Below the pieces are notes generated by a model, which saw nothing but the letters and a program-made list of their open reading frames with translations, was not told where the DNA came from and ran no database searches. Positions 1 to 10,629 of a DNA stretch of 64,000 nt are shown here, piece by piece. The DNA comes from Silene conica (taxonomy: Eukaryota > Streptophyta > Magnoliopsida > Caryophyllales > Caryophyllaceae), in assembly GCA_029255685.2 (NCBI GenBank), contig CM055312.2:28738203-28802202 (forward strand), written 5' to 3'. The first letter of the stretch is position 1. Each line of letters opens with the position of its first letter. A program made the position numbers and the translations under genes.

Positions 1-930
1 TCTATGAATGGTTCAGCGGTCAACTCTAAAGACATAACCAAATCATAAATTCAACAAGTAAAAGGTTCAGAGGCGACATCTTAACGCATAACCAAATACT
101 ACACAGTACATTTCACAAGTAAGAGGTTCAGAGGCCAACTTAAGGCATAACCAACTACTACACATTTCACAAGTAAGAGGTTCAGAGGCCAACTTCAGGC
201 ATAACCAACTACTACACATTACACAAGTAAAAGGTTCAGAGGCGACATCTTAACGCATAACCTAATACTACACATTTCACAAGTAAAAGGTTCAGAGGCG
301 ACATCTTAACGCATAACCTGATTACCAATTCACTTTAACAAGCAAAGGACTCAGAGGCCAACTTAAGGTATACTCCTTCATTACTCAACAAGACACTAGA
401 GGCAGAGGCCAACTTAAGGCATAGACTAGCATCCAAATCACTCAATAAGTAAAGGACTCAGAGGCCAGCTTAAGGCACACTCCTTTACTACATAACAAGA
501 CACTAGACTCAGAGGCCAACTTAAGGCATAGACTAGCATCCAAATCACTCAATAAGTAAAGGACTCAGAGGACAGCTTAAGGAACACTCCTTTACTACAT
601 AACAAGACACTAGACTCAGAGGCCAGCTTAAGGCATTCTCTAGCATCCAAACGATTACACATCGGGCACGACATCAACACCATAGCTACCCCAACATGGA
701 ACCGCTCTACATGTCAGACTTAGAGGCTAGCTTAAGGCATAGAGTGACACGGTCACATAAAACATGTTTGAACTCATAAGCCAACTTAAGGCATATCCCA
801 GACACGGCATCCATACACATATTGGGCTCAAAGGCCAACTTAAGGCATATCCCCATATGCGATAACTTGTTCGCGTATTAAACTCAGAGGTCAACTTAAG
901 GCATACTTTAATACGCATCAATATAAGATA
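1..930. repeat. Imperfect tandem repeat array, unit about 50-60 bp
   Basis: A core reading roughly CAGAGGCCAACTTAAGGCAT recurs about 15 times. In the first 330 bp the unit carries TTCAGAGGCGACATCTTAACGCATAAC. From about 340 onward two alternating forms (one with CTAGCATCCAAATCACTCAA, one with ACTCCTTTACTACATAACAAG) make a higher-order unit of about 110-120 bp. After 650 the units become degenerate. The array runs off the left edge. I see no coding potential; short open frames on the minus strand are by-products of the repeat. It could be a minisatellite or part of a larger element lying outside the window. Confidence 0.85.
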
Positions 931-1313
931 CAAACATAGAGGCCATTACTTATGCAAAGACTATAATAATTAATTCCAATAGATGATAACCAAGTTTGTG
1001 CTACTCCTTGAACAGTTATTTAATCACCGAGTATATATTAATTTACAAGATACTAATTTCAGCCATGATTTTTACTTAATTACGATTTTAGGAATATTTA
1101 CTAGCTAAGTGGTAGTACTCATAATACAAATGATAATAAAATCCTACCATTAAACTAATTGGCCAAGCAATACGACTTAAATGCTATGACTACATCACAT
1201 TTAAATCCTATGTCGTCAACAATAATTTCCAACATCCTCACACCCTCAAATAGCAATGTCAGCACGTAGACCAAGCATACCACCAAGCACCTCACCAAAA
1301 TCTATACACTGAC
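931..1313. other. Gene-free AT-rich stretch
   Basis: No open frame, repeat boundary or RNA gene is recognisable here between the tandem array and the LTR-like element starting at 1314. Confidence 0.6.
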
Positions 1314-2444
1314 TGTAATACCCCGTATTTTAGCCTCGGTCAATGGCAGTCAAACCATGTTTTATACAAGTATTTCAATTGAATTGTTTATAAAGTATTT
1401 TTACGTAAACTGTTATTATTTATAAATCGTATTTCTACGATTATTTCGTATTTCATAATCATTTATATTTGACGATTATTTCATAAATGACATTTCATTC
1501 GTATTTCTTTAATTTTGATAATATAACTATAATTAATATATTTCTTATTTTATATTTATTTCTAATATATACTTGTTTTATTATTTAAGTCGTGATTGTA
1601 TTTAAATCCTAATTTTATATATATTCTTACGTAAGTGCTAATAATTTTATATTTATTAGTATAATTAATTCTATGTATGTGCTCGTAATTTTAAGTTGTG
1701 AGTCGGGGACGGAATGTAAGTGTCTCGAGATTCGTGATGGGCTTGAGTAAGGAGTAGCGTGTTGGACTCGGGTTAGGGTAAGGGAAACGAGGCAAACAAA
1801 ATACATCAAACCCTACCTTACTACTGTTACACGACATATCATACAATTATAAAACTTCCCTATTTGACTAAACCTAAAACCCTAATTCAGAAAAGAGGCG
1901 TGGGATCGTAGGACCAGAGACCAGCCACCATCTCCATCACTCATCGTCGTCACTTGAATCTTCGATCAAATATGTGTCCTCTCGCGGTCTTCAAGGTTAG
2001 CACCTTAAACAAAGGAAAACAAGTTGAACAATAGGATTTTCGAAATAAAAGCATAACAGGCCGGAAATTACCCGGAAGCGATTCTGAATATTGAAAACAT
2101 GGAAATTACGGGAAAGACGCAAGGAACGCGATGGCGAAAGAATTACCGCGTTTGGAGTTATAACGAATCCGGAGTGATGAAATTAGTGAATGAGATGAGT
2201 GAAAATGTTTTCCTTCTTATTTTTATAAGGAAGACAGATGTTAAGTTATGAACGGGATTGAGTCGGGAATTTAAGCTAAGCGGGAATGCCAAGTGAGGAT
2301 TTCATTCTACGGATTTATTTCCCTTAAAATAGAACTTAACTATTTTTTCTTAAAATACATTTATAAAATTAATTAAATTAAAATATAAATTTCCGAAATC
2401 AATTTAATTATAAAAATATAATTTCTAAAATTACAGGATGTTAC
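1314..2444. mobile_element. LTR-like element X1, probably a rearranged solo LTR
   Basis: The sequence starts TGTAATACCCCGTATTTT and ends GGATGTTACA, the TG...CA form typical of long LTRs of some plant Ty3/gypsy elements. Positions about 1458-1960 match 42127-42660 in element X, including an AAACCCTAA telo-box and a CATC-rich leader. The right part is unlike that copy. No matching 5-bp target duplication is seen (CTGAC left, ATGAA right), so it is probably a recombinant or has lost a flank. It abuts the partial LTR of element Z. Confidence 0.5.
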
Positions 2445-3387
2445 AATGAATCTTGGATGAATATGGACGTATGGTTAAGCACTATGGACTGGTTGTAAAC
2501 GTTGGTGAAAGTTTCTGATCGTATGGATGATTGATGAATGTAAGATGATGGACGAATGGTGTTTGATGATGGACGAATGGTAACAGGCTGTTTGTGGACG
2601 ATGATGGAGTATGGAAGATTGATGGAACGATTGTATGAATGTGATGAATGGAATAGCTGGATATCGATGAACCTCCCCTCCTCGCAAGAAAGACTCGGCA
2701 CACCATGCAAATCAACCTCGCAAGATTGATCCCAAAGACTAGACTCGTAAACCTAATCAATGTTAATGCTCCCACGGAGACTTAAATTTGATTGTATATT
2801 TCTGAATTATATGCATATCACACGGCCTGCACATCCTATGTATAGGTGTGTACTTGTCATAACCCTAACCTAATAAGGTCCAATGACCTTAGTCCTACTA
2901 GAATTAGAAGTCCTATACCTAGTGTAATTAAGACTTCCTAGTTTGCCTAAGAATACAATTCATTATCCTATTAAGATTCAAACATATAGTTTAATTAGGA
3001 TTCTAAATTCTACTCCTACTATAATTTCGATTTCTACTACAACTAGGATTCCTACCACTATTAGGATTTCCTACTTCAACTAGGATTCCTACTATTATTA
3101 GGAAAAGTCAATACTTTCCTAATCTTTATAAACTAACTAACTAACACATCTAGAAATTTCCACACGCTTCCAAGTTGGTCGTATGGCTACTTGCTCGGCC
3201 TTATGGGCTGGTCGAAGGGCTTATTCGTCCCCATAGGCTGGCCGTATGGGCATCGTTGATCCATGGTCTTTCTTCAATTCTAGCCCATGCTATTTTAAAC
3301 ACTGTATTTGACCCAAATTCGAACCCACAAGTTAAAGACTTCGTATTCGGGCTAAGGAGTAGTTGATAGGAGGATGTCCCCGCATCA
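2445..3387 (-). repeat. LTR of element Z (3' LTR, partial)
   Basis: It aligns with 6535-7482 through the G-rich GATGGACGAATGG segment, the AGAAAGACTCGGCACACC segment and the end GGAGGATG..CATCA. Its outer end is replaced by element X1. Confidence 0.8.
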
Positions 3388-3685
3388 CACTCTCTTTCTT
3401 TTTGAAAGTTTGGCCTCGAATTTTGATGTATGCTGCCACCTGGATCAAAAACACATCTTCCAAGTCGAACCATCATTGTAATAACAGACCTAAGTAATCT
3501 CACCACTTCCTTCTCGCCATTATCCTTTCCTTGCACAGCACTTCTATGATCAAACAGGCTGTTTTGGACATAGCTACTTCATCTCGATTAATCACATAAT
3601 TCGCATTAGCATCTTGACTAAAACTCTCATTATGTAACTCCCCATCAATGCTCACGCCCAAGGATTCTTTACATAGGATGGGTAT

Positions 3686-4923
3686 GATGGAAATTTAGTC
3701 ATACTAACATACCCATAAAATTAGTCTTACTAATTAAATTTACAAAATTAACTCATTAATTTATATTGATGTTATGCATGCAATAAAAATGCGGAAATAA
3801 AAGGATAATAGTCCTTACAATCGGTCCAAGAATGCTAAGGACGATCCTCTACGGAGCAACCAACGTAGATTGCCTCCTTTAAATTGCACCCAAGACTTAC
3901 CCTTAACCAACCGAAATTGACACGGACTAGGTGAACAAAAACGGTTCTCCTTAAACCGTAAACTAATGTTTATTATTAGTCTACTAAAATACTACAACTA
4001 TTGTAGTAAAAATATTATGTGAATAATATTAATAGAGGTTATGTATTTTATTTCTTACACTAGAAAAATAACAAAAACATTAGGGTTGGAATGATTATGT
4101 GAATGTATCACATATATAGAGGGAGGGGTTAGGGTTGCCGTGTGCATGGGTGGTTATAGGGAAGAGATTTATTCTTTTTGTTCTTACCCATGTGCTAAGT
4201 GTTAAGTCATATCAACCCTAACACAATGATTATGTAAATAAGATAAATTATCACATAATATTATCTTACAACATCAATTTGACACGGTCTCCATTTTTTA
4301 AAATGGACCTTCATTTTACAAATGTAATTTGTACAATTGTATAATATGCAACATCCTATGAGATATAATTAAATTGTATTAATTTAAAATATATTTATCA
4401 CATAAATAATATTTCTAAATTAATTAAATCATATTTAACAAATTATTTTAGTAATTCATAATTACCGTCCCAATATATGGTTATTATAATAATCGTCAAT
4501 ACGATATACAACGTTTATTATAACCACGAACCATTCATATTCTAATTTCGATATTTCAAAAATATCGATTAATATTTGACAATCGACACATTTCAATTTC
4601 AAATATAAATCTTACATTAAGATTCAACCTCTGATTTCTCGATATTCGATTTTAAGGAATTTGATCAATTCATATCGTATACAATTGATCAATGTATATG
4701 TTAAGGGGATTATCCTATAGGTGTGACCTGAAGGGATCAACTTACCAACACCGTCATACGACAGTAATGTCAAACTCTAGTCAGTCAATCATTACCGATT
4801 AATGTTGGTCAGTTGACTATATATAATATCGGATCATCCCTTGCATATTCTTATCATAAGATTTTGACAATGATTATTATCATTGACGTGATCGCACTAT
4901 TGTTGAGGACACATTTCCCAACA
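3686..4923 (-). mobile_element. Solo LTR of the W family, flanked by TSD GGGTA
   Basis: This 1238-bp block reads, on the minus strand, TGTTGGGAAATGTGTCC...and is homologous to the 1245-bp LTRs of W at 25189-26433 and 32192-33442. It is bounded by the perfect 5-bp direct repeat GGGTA at 3681-3685 and 4924-4928, and no internal region is present. That is the signature of a solo LTR left by LTR-LTR recombination inside element Z. Divergence from the W LTRs is obvious, so this is an older family member. Confidence 0.85.
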
Positions 4924-5031
4924 GGGTAAAAGATCAGGCTCCCTTTGCTCGCTCTCATTTCCACCGTGATCAGCTCCTTCATTACCCCTTTCTCCTGGTA
5001 TAAGTAGCTTACGAAATAACCATGTTGTCCA

Positions 5032-5580
5032 TTACATAGCACCATTACTCTTAAGGATGGTAGGATTCGAATTCTCAAAACGGCTCACACTATGTAGCTT
5101 CTTATCCTTTATCTTGACCACGGCTCCCTTCTTCAAAATAGGCAGAAGATCGTAATCCCTTTGATTAGTATTACCACCACCGTGACCATTCCTACCCTCC
5201 TGAATTTCACAACCACCTAACAACTCCTCATCTCGCTCCATGGTTAGGAATATGCTCTCCTTCTTGGACCGAGACTCCTGATTTGCTTTGGTTACTATAG
5301 GTCTTAGATTAACTCGCCATGGTCTTCCCAACAGCATAAGACACGCCACCATAGAAACCTCATTGTACCATAACTCACTCTTGTAAGGTTCTACACTCAA
5401 CAAAACTAGAACTTGGTTTTTAACTAGTATTCCCTTATCCCTATCCCACCGATGTAACTTATAATATTTCAATCTTCCTTTAGTCCGCAATGTTAGCTTA
5501 TTTATACGGTCAGAATTCAACCCCTCACCACATGGATAGTCTTTCACGCATAATTGCTTGCCAATCCTAGCTACGATCAT
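5032..5580 (-). pseudogene. Remnant of the gypsy aspartic-protease region in element Z
   Basis: The minus-strand translation contains MVACLMLLGRPWRVNLRPIV, resembling the conserved C(H/L)LLGRPW motif that ends the retropepsin domain of plant Ty3/gypsy polyproteins. No reverse transcriptase or integrase could be recognised in the rest of Z. It is a fossil of the element, not a host gene. Confidence 0.5.
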
Positions 5581-6425
5581 GTGATGATTGAATATTTGGT
5601 TCTCTAGATGAAACAGATTGGGTGTTTTTGTTTGTGAAGATGATTGATCTCATGGTATTCGGATGGATTGTAACCTTGATGGTTGCTTGTATGATTAATG
5701 GTAACGTATATGGTTGTGACGGTGTAGGTATGTGGTTGAACGAGTGGCTTGAGCATGTATGTAAGTCCTTGGATGGATATATGGTTGATTGGAGGTTGTT
5801 GTTTGTTTCAGCCGTGTATGGATCCACAAAGAACTCTTGGTCACCTACAATAAGATCCTCCACTAAACCCTTGTTGTCCTCACTCTCGTCCTTCTCACAA
5901 ACAGCACCACAAGCCCCAATGCTCTCTTCCACGAACGGTCATATTTGAGGCTGTAAACTACTATCCACCGTTTCTAGCTGATTATCGTTACCTCTCATTG
6001 ATTCAAGTTACCTCTCATTGATTCAAAATCAAACGGGATGATTCCATCTTCCTCTTTTGTTTTATCATTCAGAATATGACAGTCTTCTATCAGACATACT
6101 TTTGGACAATTTTTTCGACAACATTAGATATCATCTCTTCTAACTCTTCTACATGGGACTACTCTTGTTCCGCGTGAATGGTACCAACAGGTTCTTTCTT
6201 CGTTTGTTGTTTCTGTACTTCAAAATATTGAACACATTCACGATCAAACTTATTGAACTTGTCTGACAATCGATCAAACACACCCTCAAATTCCGGGAAT
6301 AATAATGAAAGCTCAAGTCTCTACACCTTATTCAATGCAAGTTTGAATTTCCTTCGACATAGCGATACAGGTAACACAACATAAACCCAAGGATCGTCTT
6401 GGTTTAAGGAAATCAAAAGCCGAAA

Positions 6426-6436
6426 CTCTAATACCA
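6426..6436 (-). promoter_or_regulatory. Primer-binding site of element Z (tRNA-iMet type)
   Basis: On the minus strand TGGTATTAGAG lies three bases inside the LTR edge at 6440. The canonical plant initiator-Met site is TGGTATCAGAGC, so it is recognisable with one difference. Confidence 0.65.
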
Positions 6437-6439
6437 ATT

Positions 6440-7482
6440 TGATGCGTATCCCTCACTTAATTTCGAGTAGAATAACTTTCTTGGAACAAGATTGCAGCAG
6501 AATGACTTTCTTGGATAAGATGAATGTATACGGATGAATCTTGGATGAATATGGACGTATGGTTAAGCACTATGAACTGGCTGTGAACGTTGGTAAAAGT
6601 TTCTAATCGTATGTATGATTGATGAATGTAAGGTGATGGACAAATGGTGTTTGATGATGGACAAATGGTAACAGGTTGTTTATGGACGATGATGGAGTAT
6701 AGAAGATTGATGGAACGATTGTATGAATGTGATGAATGGAATAGTTGGATATCGATGAACATCCTTTCCTCGCAAGAAAGACTCGGCACACCCTGCAAAT
6801 CACCTCGCAAGATTGATCCCAAAGACTAGACTCGTAAACCTTATCAATGTTAATGCTCACACAGAGACTTAAATTTATTGTATATTTCTGAATTGTATGC
6901 ATATCACACGGCCTGCACATCCTATTTATAGGTGTGCACTTGCCCTAGTCCTAACCTAATAAGGTCCAATGACCTTAGTCCTACAAGAACTAGAAGTCAT
7001 ATAGCTAGTGTAATTAAGACTTCCTAGTTTGACTAAGAATACAATTCCTAATCCTATTAAGATTCAAACACATTGTTTGACTAAGATTCTGCTACTCCTA
7101 CTATAATTACGATTCCTACTACAACTAGGATTCCTACCACTATTAGGATTTCCTACTTGAACTAGGATTCCTATTACTATTAGGAAAAGTCAATACTTTC
7201 CTAATTTTTATTAACTAATTTTAAGTAACTAACTAACTAACACATCTAGAAACTTCCACACGCCTCTAAGTTGGGCGTATGGCTGCTTGCTCAGCTTTAT
7301 GGGCTGGCCGTAGGGCTTATTCGTCCCCATGGGCTGCCGTATGGGCATTGTTGATCTATGGTCTTTCTTCAATTCTAACCCGTGCTATTTTGAACATTAT
7401 ATTTGACCCAAATTCGAATCCACAAGTTAGAGACTTCGTATTCTGGCTAAGGAGTAGTCCATAGGAGGATGCTCCCACATCA
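6440..7482 (-). repeat. LTR of element Z (5' LTR)
   Basis: This 1043-bp block starts TGATGCGTATCC and ends CTCCCACATCA on the plus strand, and is homologous to 2445-3387. It contains the same AGAAAGACTCGGCACACC and CATATCACACGGCCTGCACA segments. Confidence 0.8.
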
Positions 7483-7901
7483 GTTCACTTTAGATACCAA
7501 TTTTAATCAATTTGTACTATTTTGATTCGGTTTCAATTTCGGTTCAGATTAGGTCAATTTCAGTTCTGTTTTATTTTGATTCATAATTCTCTTGAGTTAA
7601 CGATAAAAAAGTTACCCTTTTACTCTTCAATTTGAATCTAATTATTCAAAGTACAATTAGTAAATAAAAAATTAATCAAAAACATCTAAAATGAGTTCTT
7701 AATGAGGAAATAAATAGTTTAGTTTTGGTTAATCTGTATTAGATAAATTCAGTTTCGAGTATCATTAAGTTAATTATTAAATTCTATTCAACTTCAATCC
7801 GGTAAAGATTGAGTCGAGTTTCGAATGCTGTTTAAGTTACCCATACCAAGTGTTTAAGTTACCCATACCAAGTGTTCGATCGTTATCATTTCATATATTT
7901 T
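7483..7901. other. Gene-free AT-rich stretch with a 20-bp tandem duplication
   Basis: No gene is visible. A short direct duplication of GTTTAAGTTACCCATACCAA lies at about 7827-7869. Confidence 0.6.
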
Positions 7902-9153
7902 CAACTGTTTTTTCGGATTCAGTTTTATTTTACAAGGTCTGCCCCCAATATAATCTAAGTGATAAACGTGGAGATATTGATAACGAATTGAGTTTTTCAA
8001 CTGGTTTTTCGGATTCGGTTTATTTTACAAGGTCTACCCCCAATCTTATCTATATAATTACTGAATCATTTCAGAAGCCCTCGACGCGCCACGTCATCAA
8101 TCCAATTGTGATTTTTTTTTAATTCTCTCAGGTGGGTCCCGCAATTTCTTTTATGAATTTCCTAGAAAATAACCGCCTGAAATTCTAAATATATACCTGA
8201 TATCGTAGTTTAAGAAATATTACGTAACATTTTTTATATAAATCGTAAACATGAAATTTTACGAAAAACTCGTGTAAAATTGCGTAATTCATTTGCACAA
8301 CTATTTTGATTTTACAAAAATAAACCGTAAATTTTACGTAATGATTAATAGCGGGATTGAATATACCTGTGGATAATTAATAATTTGCACAACTGTTTTA
8401 ACATTAAAACGGTTTATGGTATTAAAATTTTAGAATAAACCGCAATTTCATTTATGAATTTCCTGAGAAATAACCGTCTGAAATTCTAAATAAATACCTG
8501 ACAACGTAGTTTAAGAAATATTACATAACATTTTTTATATAAATTCATAAACATGAAATTTTAATTTCTGGCAAGAGTATACCCGTTAAATATACCGGTG
8601 CATGTTTGCAATAGAAAAAAAGCGACAATACTAAATTTAAAAACAAAATTGAGTAAAGTTAAAAAATTCCAATAAATAATTACAATACACAATATATCGA
8701 TATATTATATCGATATTCTTAAAAGTATACCGGTTAAATATAGCCGTGCATTTTTGCAATCGAAAAAAAGCGACAATACTAAATTAAAAAACAATAAAAA
8801 TAACATAATATTAATATAACAACCAATAATAGTGTACAAATTTATATATTTTGCGAAATCAAATCATAAATATAACGGTACAAAATAAACCTTAAAATAA
8901 CATCTATATCAATTTAAAAAAAAACAATAAAAGAATGGATATATAAATACAATTATTATTATCATGTGCAATTTTAAGGTATTATCAATATAATAGAAAT
9001 TGAATGCACAATATTCACGTATTATTGACACTATTCGGTAATATTAATTATCCACCATATTTTTTCTAAAAATATAACCATATAATTTTGCACGGGTTTA
9101 ACACTAGTATAATCTAAGTGATAAACGTGGAAATATTGATAACGAATTGAGTT
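7902..9153. repeat. 96-bp tandem duplication, second copy split by a Helitron
   Basis: Copy 1 is 7902-7997 (CAACTG..TTTTCGGATTC to GAATTGAGTTTTT). Copy 2 starts at 7998, is interrupted after 8043 and resumes at 9108 with TATAATCTAAGTGATAAACG, ending near 9153. Copy 1 therefore serves as a natural empty site for the Helitron insertion. Confidence 0.85.
8044..9107 (+). mobile_element. Non-autonomous Helitron, 1064 bp
   Basis: The element begins TCTTATCTATATAATTAC and ends TTTGCACGGGTTTAACACTAG, matching the Helitron rules of 5' TC and 3' CTRR (CTAG) with insertion between A and T and no target duplication. Removing 8044-9107 restores CCCCCAAT|ATAATCTAAG, exactly the sequence of the neighbouring tandem copy at about 7941-7957. 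The subterminal GC motif GCACGGGT is present, though a complete hairpin is not obvious. Inside are two diverged internal repeats (about 8140-8270 versus 8450-8570, and about 8580 versus 8725). No Rep/helicase coding sequence is present, so it would depend on an autonomous partner. Confidence 0.8.
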
Positions 9154-10629
9154 GGTCTCTGCATAGCCTTCTTCCCCATAACTTGGAATGATGATCAAGG
9201 TCAAAAGGATGGCATCCGAGTTCATAAAAGATTCAAAGCCCGGATAAAGATAGGCTACAATGATTGACCTTTTGGGAGAAATTTGGGTTCAGTAACTAAC
9301 TACGAGTCCTGCACAAATTCATCGTACTGACCTAGAACCAGTTTTCATCCGAACACGACCACAGGACTTTTTTTGTGTCGATAATAATTAATAATGCCTG
9401 TGTCAAGTTATTCACATCAAACGTCTTCAGCACCTCACTACCATGTGATGCGAACTAAAACAGACAGAGACCTAAAGTCACTATTTTATCAGAACAGTTA
9501 AAATCAAAGGTTACCGAAGTACAACCAGACAGCGCATTTCTACTAAAAGACGACATATTGGTAACGAAGTACAATCATCACATTGCAATTCCTTCTAAAA
9601 CTGTCTACAGGTTAAAAGACGACATTGGTAACGAAGTACAACCATTACATTGCAATTCCTTCTAAAACTGTCTACAGGTACACCATTATCGACAACCTGT
9701 ATCAATCCGCAAGAGAAGAGTTTAATCCAAGTGATTCTGTCTAGATTCAAGAAAAAATAAAATGAAAGATTAGACACGGAAAGAACGTTAAAGAGCCTCA
9801 TAGAATTGTTGAGGGGAGCCATCAAGTGATGATATTTATGAACTATGTTATAAATCTGATAGCATAAAAAACTTCCCTAGCGGTTCTGTTTACACGGAAA
9901 AACAATTTATGCCTATAATGAATTTGCAAAAGCTTGCATGAGAAAGTACAGATCTCCGTCCTCTCAAGACGTAATACTTTCTTCATACACCAAATAAGAG
10001 TACTCGCAAATGGTGCATTTCCTTTTCACCAAATAAGAAATTTTAAAAGAAAGATATAAGACAAAATGGAAAAGCAGCAGCAAATTTGGAATTTGAGACC
10101 AACCCCTCTACAGTAAACAGTAATCATCAATGTCAATTGATACAGAAATGCTTTAAATAACAAATTCTTTAAGAAAAAAAAAATCACGGTTGTCATAAAC
10201 TGCTCAAAAATTAAGGAAAAAGAGTATGCCCAAAGCGCAAAACTATATAGCCAGCCTCCTGGCATCGATGTTTGTGACAGACAAAAGTGAAGCACCCGTT
10301 CACATATATAATGAAAATATAAGAGGGGTTGTTACTTGTTACCGAGCTTCGTTCTAGGTTGGACTAAATGAACTCAATATGTGTCGTTTAAAGGAAGTGT
10401 CGGAAATTATTAAAATCTACAGGCTGTTGCAACAAACAGTAGATACAAACTGAAAAATGGCTATGATCGCATGGCATGGCAAACTAAGGGATATAGAATA
10501 AACTTTCTAAAAAGATGCATAAAGGTCCCAATCTATTCCCACCAGAAAGATGCGGCACAACTGACAAGTAAAAAAGGCAAGATTTTCCGGTGTATCTTAC
10601 TCATTGATATGGTGATGGAAAACTTCTGC
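9154..10629. other. Intergenic or 3'-flanking region of the dsRNA-binding gene
   Basis: No convincing coding sequence is seen. The part nearest 10630 presumably includes the 3' UTR of the minus-strand gene. A 67-69-bp direct duplication (TAAAAGACGACAT..TGTCTACAGG) lies at about 9543-9679. Short open frames lack recognisable similarity. Confidence 0.55.
9543..9679. repeat. Two-copy tandem duplication, about 68 bp per unit
   Basis: Both copies read AAAAGACGACAT(AT)TGG, then TAACGAAGTACAA, then CATTGCAATTCCTTC and end TGTCTACAGG. They differ at only a few positions, so the duplication is recent. Confidence 0.85.

Larger units (their letters stand above)
2445..7482 (-). mobile_element. Old Ty3/gypsy-type element Z with two LTRs
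   Basis: Two related LTRs (2445-3387, partial, and 6440-7482) face the same way. The right one begins TGATGCGTATCC and the left one ends CCGCATCA on the plus strand. Next to the right LTR, on the minus strand, lies a tRNA-iMet-like primer site (TGGTATTAGAG). Next to the left LTR is a purine-rich tract (AAAAAGAAAGAGAG on minus). These place transcription on the minus strand. The interior keeps only eroded coding remnants plus a nested solo LTR at 3686-4923. The element is heavily broken, with many breaks, and the LTRs differ clearly, so it is among the older insertions here. Confidence 0.75.

Noticed and set aside
1-930. CRISPR-like repeat and spacer pattern
   Set aside because: Repeats are degenerate and contiguous with variable unit length, in a plant nuclear context; this is an ordinary tandem repeat.
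5622-5948. 108-aa plus-strand frame inside element Z
   Set aside because: G- and T-rich repeat-like sequence within a decayed element; no domain, and likely the reverse of an eroded minus-strand region.
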